Below, piece by piece: positions 62,259 to 64,000 of a stretch of DNA of 64,000 nt. Position numbers and translations under genes: made by a program. This DNA comes from Pseudarthrobacter sulfonivorans (lineage in GTDB: Bacteria; Actinomycetota; Actinomycetes; Actinomycetales; Micrococcaceae), in contig NZ_CP013747.1 of assembly GCF_001484605.1 (NCBI RefSeq), positions 3,038,001 to 3,102,000 of the forward strand, read 5' to 3'. How positions within the stretch are numbered: the stretch's first letter is position 1; each line of letters opens with the position of its first letter. The notes under the pieces are model-generated. The model saw nothing but the letters and a program-made list of their open reading frames with translations. It was not told the origin of the DNA and searched no databases.

Positions 62259-63560
62259 TCAGGCGAACGTGTCTTCCTTGGCGGGAGCGGCAGCAGGTGC
62301 CGTGACGCCGCGGCCCAGCGGGTTGAAGTGGCTACCCAGCCCGCCGAAGGCGTAGGCGGTCTCGGCATGCTCGGAGAGATCCACCCCTGCCATCTCGGCC
62401 TCGTGGCTCACCCGGAACCCGATGGTCCTGTTGATGGCCCGGCCGATCACCAGGGTCACACCGCCGGAGAGAACTACGGTGACCACTACCGCCACGGCCT
62501 GCGCCGTCAGTTGCTGGAGACCGCCGCCGTAGAACAGGCCCCCGCCCTGGCCGTCCATGGGGAGAGCGACGAAGCCCAGGGCGAGTGTGCCGATGAGCCC
62601 GGCGCCGAGGTGTACTCCCACCACGTCCAGGGAGTCGTCCAGCCCGAACCGGTACTTCAGGTCAACAAACACGCAGCAGGCTGCACCGGCCACCAGGCCC
62701 AGGCCGATGGCGGCCACTGGGCTGATGTTGGCGCAGGACGGTGTGATGGCCACCAGGCCGGCAACAACACCGGAGGCTGCGCCCAGGGACGTGGGATGGC
62801 CGTGGCGGATCTTCTCCGCCAGCAGCCAGCTGAGCATGGCCGCGGCCGGGGTGACCAGGGTGTTGATCCAGATCAGGCCGGCCTGCTCCGCGGTGGTGGC
62901 GGCGCCGCCATTGAACCCGAACCAGCCGAACCACAGGATGGCCGCGCCGAGCATGATGAAGGGGACATTGTGCGGGCGGTGGCTGGGATCCTTGGCGAAG
63001 CCGTGGCGCTGGCCAACCACCAGGGCCAGGACCAGGGCGGCCGTACCGGAGCTGATTTCCACCACCGCACCGCCGGCGAAGTCGATGACCTGGCCGAAGG
63101 TCTCGGTGATGGCTCCGCCGGCGCTCATGAGCCCGCCGCCCCAGATCATGTAGGCCAAGGGGCAATAAACCAGCGTGATCCACAGCGGCACGAACACTGC
63201 CCAGGCGCTGAACTTGGCGCGGTCCGCGATGGCCCCGCTGATGAGGGCCACCGTGATGATGGCGAAGGTGGCGCTGAAGCCTGCCTTGATGAGGTCAGGG
63301 GAGCCCATGAGGTTCTGCAGCCCGAAGTTGGCGAAGGGGTTGCCAAAGATGCCCAGGATTCCCTCGCCGGTGGTCATCGAGTATCCCCATAGGACCCACA
63401 CAACTCCCACGATGCCGGCGGAGATGAAGCTCATCATGATCATGTTCAGCGCTGCCTTGGCGCGCGTCATGCCGCCATAGAAGAGGCCAAGCCCGGGTGT
63501 CATAAGCAGCACCATTGCCGCCGCGATCATCATCCAGACGTGTTGCGCAGTGATCTCCAC
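62259..63560 (-). CDS. amt: Ammonium transporter
   Basis: A 433-residue, 11-helix Amt/MEP/Rh channel. It has LMTPGLGLFYGGMTRAKAAL in the first helix after the N-terminus, the Phe gate and twin-histidine helices with VLWGYSMTTGEG and WITLVYCPLAYMIW, and DFAGGAVVEISSGTAALVLA. The C-terminal tail after GFRVSHEAEMAGVDLSEHAE is the usual GlnK-contact region. No GlnK or GlnD gene follows within the window. It is convergent with the PadR gene. Confidence 0.93.
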   Translation of the reverse strand: MEITAQHVWMMIAAAMVLLMTPGLGLFYGGMTRAKAALNMIMMSFISAGIVGVVWVLWGYSMTTGEGILGIFGNPFANFGLQNLMGSPDLIKAGFSATFAIITVALISGAIADRAKFSAWAVFVPLWITLVYCPLAYMIWGGGLMSAGGAITETFGQVIDFAGGAVVEISSGTAALVLALVVGQRHGFAKDPSHRPHNVPFIMLGAAILWFGWFGFNGGAATTAEQAGLIWINTLVTPAAAMLSWLLAEKIRHGHPTSLGAASGVVAGLVAITPSCANISPVAAIGLGLVAGAACCVFVDLKYRFGLDDSLDVVGVHLGAGLIGTLALGFVALPMDGQGGGLFYGGGLQQLTAQAVAVVVTVVLSGGVTLVIGRAINRTIGFRVSHEAEMAGVDLSEHAETAYAFGGLGSHFNPLGRGVTAPAAAPAKEDTFA

Positions 63561-63913
63561 CGGTGGGTCCCTTTCATTGATCCTGTATACGGGGACTTTT
63601 CCTACCTGGCCCGCGCAATCCCCCCGATCAATATTTGTCGCCGCGTGTTTCCGTTTGCGCTTCGCTAAGTTGCGGATACGTTACGGCCCGGCGGCTTACG
63701 TGAAGATCGCATGACGGTGATGTTTCCGGCGTGTAAACGGGACCTGTTGAACGGCGCCGGGACGGGAGGCCCTGAGACTCCGATGCCAGCAACGGCGGGC
63801 GCCGGTCCGCGCACGTGGTGAGAAGCCGCCGTCGGACGCTGAAAGGGCAACGTTTCCTGAAAGTGAACGGCGGCTCACCGCCGTGGGGCGCCGCTTTGAC
63901 GTAGCTTGGGGGA
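63561..63913. other. Intergenic region upstream of amt
   Basis: About 350 bases without a supported gene. It must contain the amt promoter. I see no clear GlnR-type or AmtR-type box by eye. Confidence 0.4.
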
Positions 63914-64000
63914 GTGCCTCAGGCGGTCCGGGAATTTACGGTGCGCGGGGCTGGCCCGCCGGGTCAGAAGGTCCGGGCGTTGGCCAGGACGGGCAGTTGG
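63914..64000 (+). CDS. Possible start of a gene, cut by the window edge
   Basis: From a GTG at about 63914, with GGGGGA directly upstream, a frame remains open to the window end and begins VPQAVREFTVRGAGPPGQKV. It is too short to recognise. Confidence 0.2.
   Translation, partial: MPQAVREFTVRGAGPPGQKVRALARTGSW

Overview
The window is high-GC actinobacterial DNA, most likely from Arthrobacter or a close relative such as Pseudarthrobacter or Paenarthrobacter. The reasons are the homodimeric AceE, the uricase, the many MHS-type transporters, a PBP with a Pro/Ala tail, strong G/C third-position bias and frequent GTG/TTG starts. The genus is an inference from gene content, not from a marker gene. 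No rRNA, tRNA, CRISPR array or intact mobile element was seen.

Positions 1-24,000 are mainly a purine catabolism region. On both strands it carries an NCS2 urate/xanthine permease (cut by the window edge), uricase, 8-oxoguanine deaminase, guanine deaminase, a PbuG/AzgA-type purine permease, XdhC, the FAD subunit and a fused Fe-S/Mo xanthine dehydrogenase, an NCS1 permease, an allantoin/hydantoin-type racemase, an SDR, DctA, a MocA-like cytidylyltransferase, 5-hydroxyisourate hydrolase and OHCU decarboxylase. Together these take guanine (and 8-oxoguanine) through xanthine and urate to allantoin. Allantoinase and later steps are not in the window. aceE and a Pr6Pr membrane protein sit inside this region. 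Several intergenic regions share TTTCC/GGAAA palindromes that look like sites for one IclR/AllR-type regulator. Two structured leaders, ahead of uricase and guaD, stand out.

Positions 24,000-39,100 hold a metzincin protease, an MpaB-type oxygenase, a GNAT enzyme, and an operon of MHS transporter, tandem RidA fusion, RidA and RraA-like protein. After an IS21 remnant and a methyltransferase comes a minus-strand operon: aminotransferase, YtcJ amidohydrolase, aldehyde dehydrogenase, ThDP enzyme and MHS transporter. A PucR-type regulator is divergent from it. The operon resembles a transamination-decarboxylation-oxidation route such as the arginine transaminase pathway.

Positions 39,034-51,697 form a segment bounded by two nearly identical 149-bp direct repeats. 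The left copy is the 3' end of the PucR gene and its terminator; the right copy is an orphan. Between them lie a LacI regulator, an amino acid permease, a DavA-like amidase, a DavB-like amino acid 2-monooxygenase, a polar amino acid ABC transporter, a LysR regulator, and a RidA/D-amino acid oxidase pair, with two gene remnants. It looks like an acquired amino acid oxidation island, though no integrase is visible.

Positions 51,700-64,000 return to ordinary chromosome: an AlkD-like repair protein, TspO, an ArsR/SRPBCC pair, an MHS transporter with an M20 amidohydrolase and a divergent AsnC-type regulator, a DUF1992 protein, a bifunctional penicillin-binding protein, a PadR regulator and an ammonium transporter. 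REP-like GC-rich palindromes recur at gene ends across the window.
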